Shown one piece after another: positions 1 through 10,721 of a DNA stretch of 64,000 nucleotides. The notes under the pieces were generated by a model that made no database searches, was not told the DNA's origin, and saw nothing but the letters and a program-made list of their open reading frames with translations. Source of the stretch: Cryptomeria japonica (taxonomy: Eukaryota > Streptophyta > Pinopsida > Cupressales > Cupressaceae); the NCBI RefSeq assembly GCF_030272615.1, contig NC_081413.1, positions 603,698,709 through 603,762,708 on the forward strand, in the 5' to 3' direction. Made by a program: the position numbers and the translations under genes. The first letter of the stretch is position 1; each line of letters begins with the position of its first letter.

Positions 1-2626
1 GCCCTCCATATCTGTTTAGAAAGCAGAGATTTATTAAAAGTTTTGAGAGCTTTAATACCAAGATCTCCCTTGCTCTTTAGCTTACACACTTTGTCCCAGG
101 CAACCAAGGCTATCCTTTTTTTTCTTCTACCCCTGACCAAAGAAATATTTTCTGAATCCTCTCTAAAGCTTTAGCAAATTTAGCTAGAATACCAAATAGT
201 CTGAGAGCATAGACAGGGAGATTCTGAAGAGTAGCTTGGAGGAGCTACAACTTTCATGCTTGAGATTCTGAAGAGTAGCTAGTTTTTTATTGAGTTTGTT
301 AATTAACAAATTCCAGAATGAGTCTGGGGGAACTAATCCCAAAGGGAGACCCAAATAAGTGGAGGGGAGTATTTCCACCTTGCACCCAATGATATTAGCA
401 ATTCTCTGCTATCTTATGATAGGAGTATTCATGAAATAGATAGCAGACTTGTCCCAATTGACTTGTTGGCCTATTGCCAATGAATATGAGCTAAGAGCAC
501 CTTTAAAGGTAGCAACCTCCCCAATAGAGGAGTATCCCATTAAGATTGTATCATCAAAAAATTGTTGGTGAGTACAAGACACATTAGCAGAAGAAGGTTG
601 AAGACTTTTGATAGTTTTATTCACTTTCATTTTTTGGAGCAGTCTGCTCATGCTCTCTGTCAAGATGGTAAATAGGATAGGAGATATGGGATCTCCTTGT
701 CTGAGCCCCCTAGAAGATTTAAAGAATCTAGAAGGAGACCCATTGATGATAATTTAAAACATTGGGGTGGAGATCAACTCTCTGATAATTTTGATTATCT
801 TCTCATCAAATCCAAAGGCCTCCATAATTCTGAAAAGAGCTTTCCATTCCACTCTGTCATAAGCTTTAACCAGATCCAACTTTATCAGAAAGCCTTCTTT
901 ATTGGCAACATTAAGACAATGAATATTCTCATGCACAAGGATGAGAGAATCCAAAATCTGCCTACCAGGGACAAATCCTTTTTGCTCCTCTGAGATGATA
1001 AAGGGGAGGATAGCCAAAAGTTTGGAAGTCATAACTTTAGAAATGATCTTATAAAAGGAGTTACATAGGCTTATTGGCCTGAATTTTCCCATGGAATCCA
1101 CCCTAGCCACCTTAGGAATTAAGGAAATAAAAGTAGAGTAGATTTCCTTAAGGATTCTTCTTGATCCAAAAAATTCTTTAACAACATTGATTGTGTCTTT
1201 TCCCACAATATGCCAAAATTCCTAAAAAAAGAACATGGGGAAACCATTAGGTCCCAGAGCCTTATCCCCCTAAAAGGACAAGACCAATTTTTTAATTTCC
1301 TCAGCAAAGGGGATAGAAAAAAGGGCCTTATTCTAGTGAGGATCAATAATCTTGGGGATGTTGTCAACTAGATACTTGTTGCTTAGCAAAATCAATCTCC
1401 TTACTACTTGTGTGGAGCTGAGAGAAGAAACTAACAGATTCATCCCCAATGTCATCCTCCTTAAGAAGAATTTTGTCCTTAGTAATTAATCTGGCTATTC
1501 TATTCGAATCTTTATGTTTCATAGAAGTCATGTGAAAAAATTTAGTATTTCTATCCCCAGCTTCCAACCAAATAGCCCTGGATCTTTGTCTCCAATAGAT
1601 ATCCTCCCTAGATATAATGTTGTGAAGTTTGACTAAAATATCATCTTCCTTAGCCTTGAGATACTTTTTATAACCATCTTTCTGTATAGAGTTTTGGAAC
1701 TATTCTAATTCCTTCATCTTTTTTTTTAATTCAAAAATATCACCAAAAACCTTCTTATTCTAGATCTTAATGTTATCTTTGATGTTTCTAAGTTTTTTAG
1801 CAACTTTGTACATGGTTGTTCCATCCAAATCAATATTCCACCAATTGGAAATGGATTTTTCCAAAGAGGGGTGAGAGATCCACATTTTCTCCAACTGGAA
1901 AGGGAAACACTGTTTACTCTTAATAGACTCAACAACAAAAGAAATGCGATAATGATCTGAGCCAATTCTATTGACAATTGATAGGGAATATCTATGAGAA
2001 AGGATCCAGTCATAAGTAATAAGAGATCTATCAAGCCTTACTTGAATGAGGTCTTCTCCATCCCTGCGATTAGACCAGGTGTAAGAAGCTCTAGTGAGAT
2101 CAGTATCAATAAGAGCATTGACATTGATGGAGTCAATCAAATCAGATCTACTATCCAGTTGGGCTTGAGTTCCTCCAAATTTTTCAGTTCCTTGCAATGG
2201 AGTATTTAAATCTCCCATCAATAACCAATTGTCCTGAGAGAAAGAGCTTCTTTTTTGCTGGATTTTATCCCAAAATTTACTCCTAGTATCTTTGGAATTA
2301 GGGGTATAGATATTTGTAACCACCCATTCCTTTCCTTCAGTGATTCTTTTAACTTTCATAGATATAATATTACCATATTCATCAATCATATCTCCTAAAA
2401 TAGTTTTCTTGTTCCAAAAAATAGCCACCCCACCCGAGGCCCCATTCGAGATACTACCACAAACTCCTCCATTTTTAAAGAAATTTAAATTCTCAACTTT
2501 CTCTTTACTCATTTTGGTTTCTTGTACAAGGATAATATATGACTTATAATCTCTAATGAGATTTTGTAATATATCTTGTTTATTGAGACCATTTAGGCCT
2601 TGAATGTTCTAGGAGATTACCTTCAT
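1..2626 (-). pseudogene. LINE ORF2: endonuclease plus reverse transcriptase, partial and broken
   Basis: ORF2 nicks target DNA and reverse-transcribes the LINE RNA there. The ATG at 2626 opens an apurinic-type endonuclease: a start reading MKVIS followed by a stop where Trp is usual, a QETK motif, GDLN at about 2200 and SDH at about 1945. The linker EAGDRNTKFFH lies near 1560. The reverse transcriptase follows with RPISLCN, GFVPGRQ, KAYDRV (about 870-1080), RQGDPISPILF (about 665-705) and the catalytic box near 555, which reads FFDD where FADD is usual. YLGLPLG lies at about 350. At least four stops or frameshifts interrupt it. A 19-base direct duplication (219-237 and 262-280) disturbs the region after YLGLPLG. 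The C-terminal part lies outside the window. Confidence 0.88.
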
Positions 2627-2699
2627 TTGGAAACCTAGGGACAGGATTTCTGTATAGTTCACTGCCTTCCATCAGCTATGTTTTTCTTTCTCTCCTGGT

Positions 2700-4195
2700 C
2701 CCTATGCCATTTCATGGGTTTACGACCCTACAGAGATTTGGAAAGACCAATATTTGCCTTGGATTTGGTCCTAGTTTTCACCCATTAGGGCATCCTGTCT
2801 TCTTATTTTTCTTTTTTCCATTCCCTGTTATTTCTTCCTCATGTTCATCTCTAAGATCAGCTTGCATGTTATTCCATAGTTCTCCTCTTTTCTGGGATGA
2901 AGTGGGTGTGTCAACTCCAACATTCTGGAATAAGGAGTTTAGGTTAACCTTAGGTGATCCGAACTTGTTCTTCCTTCCAGAATTAACTTCAGGTCCTTCA
3001 AAATCATTTGGGCAATCTTTATCACTTTTCATTACTAAACTTGAAGGGCCTCATGTTGGGATTCAATTATATCATCAATCTCACCTTCTTCAAGAATCTC
3101 TTCAATGATTACATTCTCTTCCTCCTAAGCCTATAAGACTTCAAAAATATTGACTATTTTGATCTCAAATCCACTAATTTCATCCTTTTTGTCTTCCTTC
3201 AAAAGGGAAACCTTAAGAGGGTTAGCTTTTCTATCATCTTCTGATAAATCTTTAATGTTACCTGGAATTCCACTTCCTCCTTCCACTCTACTATCTTCCT
3301 TAATATTATTCTTTTCTTTCCATACCTATTTATGGGGATTATTAACCTTCATAGATTTTTTGGGGTTACTAGGGCAAGCCTTAGCCCAATGTCCAACTTT
3401 CTTATAGGAAAAGCACACAAAGGGGAGGGACTCAAACTGTATTGTTTGTTCCCATAACCCAAGTTTGGAATTTATATCAATAGAACTAGGAAGATCCAAT
3501 ATTGACATAAATTCTCGCATAAAATAGTCTCTTTCAAGCTACAGTCATTGGGTCTATCGCAACAAGCTCCCCAAAGAAATTTTCTATACCTAAAAAAAAT
3601 CCTCAAGCCAGAATTCAAGCAACAAGCTGGGCAACCTTACCCAAACTAGAGCAGATTCAAAGAAGGAATCATTGAGTTCCATATTTGGAGACCATTTTCT
3701 CAAGGATAGGGAAGATTTACCAAACATCCATGGTCCACCGCTTAATGTTGCTTCTAGATCATCCCCACAAGAAAAGGAAAAAACAAAAAAAACCCTTGAT
3801 AGGGCTGAAACATCAACCTAGCCTTTCATCCTCCATTTTCTTTTAACAAATGATCTAACATCCTTAATATTGGGTCGTGGTCCAACAAACTTTCCCACTA
3901 GAGAGAAGGCCATTAAAGAAATGCTATGATCAATAACCAAATCTGGAACAACAATAGCTAATTTACCCATTTTTATATCGGAGATGTCTTCCACAAAGGG
4001 GAAGGACGATTTTCTAGTAGGTTTGTTTGCAAAAAGACTACTCCAGGGTTTGAGAGCCTTCACCTCTGTAGTCTTTTCTAAGTCAGCTTTCACACTCTCA
4101 GGACCCAATTTTGGAGAATCTTTCATCTTTTTGTAGTCAGGAGGAGGGTCTTGATGTCATGGGTCCCCATCTGGTCTCCCATCCTCATCATCCAT
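2700..4195 (-). pseudogene. LINE ORF1, DUF4283-type with zinc knuckle, broken
   Basis: ORF1 of plant LINEs binds the element RNA in a ribonucleoprotein. I chose the ATG at 4195 because the frame from there runs, after one stop, into the MKDSPK stretch at 4126. The pattern SLVGKFVGPRPN then FVKRKW (about 3830-3910) and the following GGPWMFGKSSLSLRKW and VWVRLP (about 3640-3730) are typical of the DUF4283 domain. The zinc knuckle at about 3390-3430 reads CFSYKKVGHWAKAC, so the second Cys of the CCHC is Tyr. The C-terminal half down to about 2700 is charged, low in similarity and interrupted by stops. Its exact end is uncertain. Confidence 0.75.
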
Positions 4196-4342
4196 CGCTT
4201 GTCCTTGAGCTACAGAGGCAACAGAACTAGAGGAACGAACCTCGCTATTCCCTCTATTTCCAAAATTCAAATTTCCCTCTACTTGCGTTGTTCCCTCGAT
4301 GGCAAGGACAATGTTCGTCCACAATCTTCTCATGTTATTCTT

Positions 4343-5091
4343 TGTTATTCTCCTAGGTTATGGGCTAGTTTATGTAATGTGTTGGTGGATGCTCCTGATG
4401 TGTTACTAGTTGGATTTATTATTTGGTTAATGTTGTTTCAGTCTCAGGCTGACTTGGGTTATCATTGGTTTGTGGGTTTATATAATGGATTTATTGTATT
4501 ATCTTTTAGGTGGTTGACCTAATTGTTTAGGTCCCAAGTTGGTATAAATATGATGTAAGATCTCTTTGTAGATCATCGATCATGGGTTATGAGATTAATT
4601 GTGTGTGAATAAAGTTGTAATCATATGCAGAGGATTTGGTCAATCATAGGTGATCAAATTGGGTTTGAATAAGAGGTTTAAGACCTCCAATATTGAGTTT
4701 AATTGGAACTGTACTCAGGCATAGGAGATGCTATACTTGCAGTTCAATCTTCTTTTTAGATTGTAGTCCAAATATTTCTTGTAGTCAATGAAGCTCCTTT
4801 TGTGATGAGCAGTGTGCTCTAGGTTGTTGGTCTTCCTACATGTGCAGGCCCCTTATATGTAATATTTATTCATCTAATCAATGGATAGATATTGTGGGTC
4901 TCCAATCCCACTGTGGTTTTTCCACGTATAAAGTTGTGGTGTTATGGTGTTCATCTTTGTGGTTTCATTATTACTTCTTGTTAATATCTTTTATACATAC
5001 TAGTTGCTAAGTTATTATGCTAAGAAGGTTAAAATTAATCATTCTGAGAGAACACTGAATGCCCCCCCCTCAGTCTTCTTGGATTCCAACA
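4343..5091 (+). repeat. 5' LTR of element A, truncated by the LINE
   Basis: It matches 8516-9279 base for base with scattered differences. It ends in CCAACA directly before a primer binding site. The first ~440 bases of the LTR are absent because the LINE sits to the left. It still has a TATA box (4543-4550), an AATAAA at 4608-4613 and the U5 tract of C's before CTCAG. Confidence 0.88.
4543..4550 (+). promoter_or_regulatory. TATA box in the 5' LTR of A
   Basis: TATAAATA occurs at the same place in the 3' LTR (8715-8722). AATAAA follows about 65 bases downstream, so R must be short if both are used. Confidence 0.5.
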
Positions 5092-5093
5092 AT

Positions 5094-5104
5094 TGGTATC
5101 AGAG
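5094..5104 (+). other. Primer binding site of A (initiator tRNA-Met type)
   Basis: TGGTATCAGAG, two bases after the LTR end, is the usual Copia minus-strand primer site complementary to the 3' end of initiator tRNA-Met. Confidence 0.85.
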
Positions 5105-5159
5105 TTTGGTGCCTCAGAATAAGTCTAACTACTTGAGGAAGATCCTAAATCTAGAATTT

Positions 5160-6257
5160 ATGGAGATGAGTTTGAGGAAAGAACTTGAAGTAGCACTTGA
5201 ATACTATGACACTGAAAGATTGAAGAACGTGAAGCTACAAGATGAGCTAAGATCTGCGAAGGAATTCATCTTTACTCTGCAAGAGAGATTGTCATTTGCA
5301 CAAGCCAAAAGGAAAGAACTATGAGATCAATTATAAAATTAGGATGATGAAGAAAAGAATTCTCTTAAGGAACTATGTTAGAATTTGGGTCAAGAACAAT
5401 GTGTCATGAAGAATTAAATGCAAGCCCTAACCATGAGGATGTCCAAGGAGATTAAAGACCAAAAGAAGAATGAAGAAAATCTTGCCAAATCTCTGAAAGA
5501 CAGATCTGGAGAATGTATTAGGCTGGCACATGAGAATGATATATTAAGAACTAAATTAGTACAATCTTATAACAATGATACAGAGTTGGAAATAATGATG
5601 ATAGTCCTAAGAGGTGATCTAGATGCTACAAATGAGTACAAAGACAAGTTCAAGGTCAGTTTTGTAAAGCTTTATGAATTATTGAAGAATCAAATGGACA
5701 GTGGAGACACTAGAGGTCTTGGATTTGAGCATGGAGAAAGCTATGGTACTACAAATCAGGATGATACATTCAGTCAAAAGAACAATCAAGAGAATCCACC
5801 AGTCATCCAGAATCAAAGGTCATTGGTAAGACAACACCATGCACATAAATTTAATGGTAGATTCTTTGTTAGCAATAAGTTTGGTCATATGGCAAGTCAA
5901 TGCATAAATAGAGTCAATCAGAACAATAGTTCAGGTACTAGTTAGTGTTTCAATTGCAAATAGTATGGTCATAGGATATCAGATTGTATAATGAATGTGA
6001 AATGTCATGCATGTGGAAAGTTTGAATATATGGCTAATTAATGTAGGTCAAGGAATGATCAAGGTTACAACAAGGCAATTCAAAAGAAAAATGTTACTTG
6101 TTATGCATGCAACAAAGTAGGACACATTGCTAAATTTTGTAGAAGCAAGAACCTATCGGAAGGAAATGAAAAATCCAATGAGAAGGGAAAGAAAAAGGTT
6201 GATGATATCAGGACAGAGCATGAGAAGAAGTGGATTAGAAATTCTGAGGAAAGCTGA
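5160..6257 (+). pseudogene. Element A gag: coiled coil followed by four CCHC zinc knuckles
   Basis: One frame runs from the ATG at 5160 to 6257, interrupted by a few stops (for example near 5322 and 5943). The first half is rich in Lys, Glu and Leu with heptad-like spacing (roughly 5175-5650) and predicts a coiled coil. The second half holds four knuckles in the same frame: 5862-5903 (first two Cys lost to Phe and Ser), 5946-5987 (a stop inside), 6003-6044 (His replaced by Tyr, plus a stop) and 6099-6140, which is intact (CYACNKVGHIAKFC). A basic tail follows. The usual Copia gag core seen in B, C, F and G is not recognisable. A role as a nucleocapsid-like RNA-binding protein is inferred from the knuckles. 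Confidence 0.72.
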
Positions 6258-6402
6258 CTGAAGAAAATATCCAGGTTACTCAACCGATAACTAAGGCACT
6301 AGCCTTAGAGGTAGGCAAATTGATGACAGATCTTGCATTGCCCCCGGTAGTGGTCTGAAAGCCTATTTAAGACTTTGGATAATTCAATTTGAAGGTTAAC
6401 AA

Positions 6403-7722
6403 ATGAAGATTTGTTGGATCCTGGATCTGGTTTGGTTTACCAGTAAGACACTTTATGAGTTATGGTTTGGTCATACATCTACAGTTATGTATTTCAGAAT
6501 CTTTGGTAGTAAATTGGAAAGTTTGAACCTAGATGTGATGAAAGAATATTTCTTGGTCATTCAAATGAATGAAAAGCATATAGATGTTATAACAAAAGAT
6601 TGAAGAGAATTGTGGAGAGTGCTAATGTCAAGGTGTATGAGTAGTACAGAGGTCAAATCAAAGCTTATGAAAGAGAACTAGAAGTCAAAATGATCATAAT
6701 TGATCTGGTAGTGCCTGCATTGGAACAAAGTGTTGAACCAGTTACCCCAACAGTATCAAAAAATTCAATAGTAACTGAAGATCAGAGCAGAGAAACAAAA
6801 AGTTAGAAAACTCCCAAGTATGTAAAGTTGAATCATTCAGAAGATTAGATCATTGGTGACAAGAGAAAAGGAGTGATGACAAGGAGAAGGTTGGCAGCTG
6901 AAGAGGTATGCTTAATTTCTCAAATTGAACCAACATTAGTTGTTGAGGCATGTAAGGATGAATGTTCGATGAAAGCTATGGATGAGGAATTGGATCAAAT
7001 AGAAAAGAACAACACATGAAATTTAGTTCCCTGGCCTAAAAATAAGAACTTTATTGGAACTAAATGGGTTTTTAGGAATAAATTGAATGATGGACAAGTT
7101 GTGAGGATCAAGGCTAGATTGGTCTGCAAAGGATATTCTCAAAAGTAAGGAATTGATAATGTTGAAACCTTTTGCTCCGATAGAAAGGATTTTTAGATAT
7201 TTACAAGGAACAACTGAATATGGTTTGTGGTATCCTAAAGATGATGACTTTACACTATGTCCATATACAGATGTGGATTAGACTGGAGATATATATGATT
7301 AGAAAAGAACATTTGGTGAAGTTTTCCTTCTTGGAAAGAAACTTGTTTCATGAATTAGCAAGAAACAGTCAAGTACTTCTTTATCTACTGCTAAAGTTGA
7401 GTATGTTGTTGTTGCTACTAGCTATACACAAGTTCTATGGATGAAGTAAATGTTGAAGGATATAAGGGTAGATTGTGATGAACTAGTAGTTATTCACTAT
7501 GATAACTCTATTGTTATTGACATATCAAAGAATTTGGTATTCCATTCTAAGACAAAGCACATATCAATTAAGTATAAGTTTTTGAAGGAAAAAGTAGAAG
7601 CAAATGAAGTGAGATTGGTTTATGTGAACACTAAAGAGAAAATAGAAGATATCTTCACTAAACCTTTTCCTAGGGAATCATTTGAGTACTTTAGAGATAG
7701 ATTGGGGGTCTCTACCCCTTAG
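6403..7722 (+). pseudogene. Element A pol remnant: integrase C-terminus, RT N-terminus, RNase H
   Basis: Three pol pieces remain. At 6440-6700 there is the integrase C-terminal part (TLYELWFG, then a CYNKRL-like stretch shifted in frame). At about 6930-7180 there is the start of the reverse transcriptase ([22 protein letters not shown]). The text then jumps at about 7180-7190 to [18 protein letters not shown], which in G lies some 730 bases further on. The RT catalytic core with the VDD box is therefore deleted. RNase H (LSTAKVEYVV) and the terminal DIFTKPF motif follow, ending at the TAG of 7720-7722. Protease and the integrase DDE core are also absent. Confidence 0.85.
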
Positions 7723-8076
7723 GTACAAACTTTATTGATGTTGATTAGCATCAATCTGATATTCATTATTAGAACTATCATTCATTCTAGATTGATGAGT
7801 TGGTGCTACTACTTAGGAGGAGTAGTCAGTTGTGTGGTTCATAGGATCTATGGTTTTTCTTTGATGTTTATGTTAGATTTTCTTACATTGATGTCAAAGG
7901 GGGAGAGATATACATGTGAAAACCAAAGATTAACAGAGATATAAGTCAAAGGAGGAGGAAAAACATTTCAAATTTGTTGTATCCTATTGGGGGAGTTTGT
8001 TTCAGGTCTATGGATAGTTAATTGGTATAGATATAATTTGGTTTAGATCTTCATTGATATATCATTTATGGGAGAT
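7723..8076 (+). other. 3' untranslated region and polypurine tract of A
   Basis: No coding sequence is visible. A GTCAAAGGGGGAGAG tract at about 7894 and a GGGAGA at 8070-8075 next to the LTR are candidate plus-strand primers. The other Copia copies here have AAAGGGGGAGA at the matching place, so the LTR-adjacent one is degraded. Confidence 0.5.
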
Positions 8077-9279
8077 TTTTGGAAATTTGGAGGAATTGAT
8101 TATGTGTTGCATTGATGTTTGTCATTGATGTCAACACTAGCTTCTTTAGTTGTCTATCGAGTTCCAATAAAGTGGTTGGATTGTGATGTTGATCTGGAGA
8201 CTATCTTTGGTATTCTCTAGTACGTTCAATTTGATGGAATTGGTTTGGTTTGGTCATTCATGTGTATGTCACATTCAGTCGGTTCATGATTTGGTGATCC
8301 AAAAGCTATCATATGTTCTAGTAAGCCTTTTGGTTAGTGGTAAGGGTTTTACCGACAGAGCTTTTTTGAACATATTTTGATGGATTCAATAACTAGTGCT
8401 GGTGTGGCTTCTAGAAGGTTCTCAAGATGTTGATGGTTATCATGTTCATGTTTGAGATGATTGGTGGTGTTGCATTTGGCTTATGGTGACCTATTTTAGG
8501 TCTGGTACTATTATGTGTTATTCTCCTAGGTGATGGACTGGTTTATGTAATGTGTTAGTGGATTCTCCCAATGCGTTACCAGTTGGATTTATTATTTGGT
8601 TAATGTTGTTTCGGTCTCACGCCGACTTGGGTTATCATTGGTTTGTGGGTTGATGTAATGGATTATTGTATTATCTTTTAGGTGGCCGACCTAATTGTTT
8701 AGGTCCCGAGTTGGTATAAATATGATGTAAGATCTCTTTGTAGATCATCGATCATGGCTTATGGGATTATCTGTGTGCGAATAAAGTTGGAATCATATGT
8801 AGAGGATTTGGTCAATCATAGGTGATCGAATTGGGTTTGAATAAGAGGTTTAAGACCTTCGGTGTTGAGCTTAACCATAAAAGTATCAGGCATAGGAGAT
8901 GTTATACTTGCAGTTCAATCTTCTTTTTGGATTGTAGTCCGAAGATTTTTTCTATTCAGTGAGGCTCCTTTTGTGATGAGTAGTGCACTCTAGGTTGTTG
9001 GCTTTCCTGCATATACATGCCCCTTATATGTAATATTTATTTATCTAATCAATGGATATATATTGTTGGTTTGCAATCCCACCATGGTTTTTCCTCTTCG
9101 AGGTTTTCCATGTATAAATCTATGGTGTTATGGTGTTCATCTTTGTGGTTACATAATTACTTCTTGTTATATGATTTTATGCATACCATTTGCTAAGTTT
9201 TTGTGCTAATAAGGTTAAAATTAATCATTCTGAGAGAACACTGATTCACACCCCCTCTCAATGTTCTTGGATTCCAACA
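8077..9279 (+). repeat. 3' LTR of element A (about 1.2 kb)
   Basis: The start is set by alignment with the LTR of G, which begins TGTTGG after its polypurine tract; here it reads TTTTGG, so the terminal TG is mutated. It ends CCAACA at 9279. TATA box 8715-8722, AATAAA 8780-8785. Confidence 0.82.
8715..8722 (+). promoter_or_regulatory. TATA box in the 3' LTR of A
   Basis: TATAAATA, the counterpart of 4543-4550 in the other LTR. The surrounding 40 bases are also conserved. Confidence 0.5.
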
Positions 9280-9280
9280 A

Positions 9281-10721
9281 CATCATCCTAGAATAATCAT
9301 CAATTAGTAACATGAAATATTTATCACCCTGCACACCTCTCACTTTTTTAGGTCCACACAAATTAGTATGTACGAGATCTAGAAATCCATTAGATGAATG
9401 CATCTTACTCTTGAATGTAGTTTTTATTATGTTTCCCAATTGACATTCCTTATATACTAGATTAGATGGATTCACAATTTTAGGGAAATCTCTAACAACT
9501 TGAGTAGAGATTATCCTTTTCATGCAGTCAAAATTAACATGACATGTCCTTCTATGTCACAACCAACTTTCATCAATCTAAGCAATCAAACATCTTTTCT
9601 TACCAGCATTCAAGTGATAGATGTTACCTTTAGTCTTATTCCCTGATGCAATCTCTATATGAGAGGCATTAAGAATCTTGCATTTACGATTCTTGAATTT
9701 CAAATCATATCCCTTGTTAACCATCTATCCAACACTCAAAAGATTATGCTTGAAACCTTCAACATACAAGACATCATCAATATTATGCTCACCGTCAATG
9801 GAAATTGAACCTCTACCATAGATCCCACAAGCTTTATCATCTCCAAATCTCACTATACCACCATCATACTTTTCCATATTCACAAATTTTCTTTTATCAC
9901 CTGTCATATGATGTGAACATCCGCTATCAATTGCCCATTTATCTTTCTCTTAAATCTTAGCAGCTAGATCTTTCTCCTCAATAATGCAGCTTGTAGGATT
10001 CACTAGTATCAGATTATCTTCCTTGATAGCAATAAATACAAACTCATCTTTTGAATTCCCACTCTTAGACTCTTCATCTATCACACCTTCATCAACAACA
10101 TAATAACATCTCTTCTGATATCTGAACTTCTAGCTAGGCTTGTAGGGTTTATCATGCTTATCATGCCTCTCATATCTATCATTCTTGTTAGATTTATCAT
10201 GCCTTTCAAATTTGTCATGCTTATCATATCTAGACATTCTTTTTAGGACACCTAGAAGAAAAATGTTCTATATTATTACAAGAGAAACATTTCAAAGGTA
10301 ACTTCCCATGATACTTAATGGCTCCCTTAGGCAATCTTCTAGCAATAAGGGCTTCAAGCTCATCCAATTATTTTTCTTGCTCTTCCATATCTCTCTTTTC
10401 TTTTCCATTTTTGGAAACCCAACATAAACTTTCTCCCTGATCATACTTTTGCTTCCCAGATACAGAAGTTTTGAATGCAGTCTTAGATTTTCCATGTGAA
10501 TCTCCAAACTTGCTCAACTCAAATGCATTAATTTTACTAATCAACATGTCTCTAGTCACAGTAGTCACACTTCAGATCTCATCAATAGTAGCTGCTTTAG
10601 GCTTGTAAGAAAAAGGCAAAGATCTCAATACTCTAGTAATAATCTTATCTTCTTCAAGAGTTCCACCAACACATCTAATACCTAGGACAAGTTCATTCAC
10701 CTTAGCCATAAAGGTAGATAT
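9281..10721 (-). pseudogene. Element B gag C-terminus, protease and integrase start
   Basis: From 10721 downward the frame continues the gag with FMAKVNELVLGIRCVGGTL and VLRSLPFSYKPKAATI, as in the gag of G. An intact CCHC knuckle, CFSCNNIEHFSSRC, lies at about 10265-10305. The protease centre DSGCSHHM is at about 9910-9930, followed by the stretch ending HNLLSVG at 9728. The pre-integrase region (VYKECQLGN) is at about 9440, and integrase begins with LVHTNLCGP and IDDYSRMM at 9285-9380. The coding sequence stops where A is inserted at 9280. Several stops lie around 10000-10260 and 9530-9720. Confidence 0.85.

Larger units (their letters stand above)
1..4342 (-). mobile_element. LINE (L1-type non-LTR retrotransposon), 3' part outside window
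   Basis: Two successive minus-strand coding relics fit a plant L1-type LINE: an ORF1 with a nucleic-acid-binding domain and zinc knuckle, then an ORF2 with endonuclease and reverse transcriptase. The right boundary is set at 4342 because from 4343 the sequence matches the interior of the 3' LTR of element A (from 8516). The LINE therefore seems to have inserted into A's 5' LTR, with the missing first ~440 bases of that LTR expected left of the window. The 3' end of the LINE, its tail and its target duplication are not visible. Several in-frame stops show it is dead. Confidence 0.85.
4343..9279 (+). mobile_element. Copia-type LTR element A, internally deleted, non-autonomous
   Basis: Two direct repeats (4343-5091 and 8516-9279) frame an interior with a tRNA-iMet-type primer site, a gag reading frame and a shrunken pol. 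Protease, the integrase core and the reverse transcriptase core are missing, so the copy needs proteins from another element. The 3' LTR ends at 9279 and is followed by ACATC, which is what the integrase codons of element B read at this point. A is therefore inserted in B, with the left half of the site outside the window. The LTRs resemble those of G at the right end of the window. Confidence 0.85.

Noticed and set aside
697-993. Plus-strand open frame of 98 codons
   Set aside because: It lies opposite the conserved reverse transcriptase motifs of the LINE and has no similarity of its own.
2704-3108. Plus-strand open frame of 134 codons, Phe/Ser-rich
   Set aside because: It lies opposite the charged C-terminal part of the LINE ORF1; the composition is what the complement of Lys/Glu-rich text gives.
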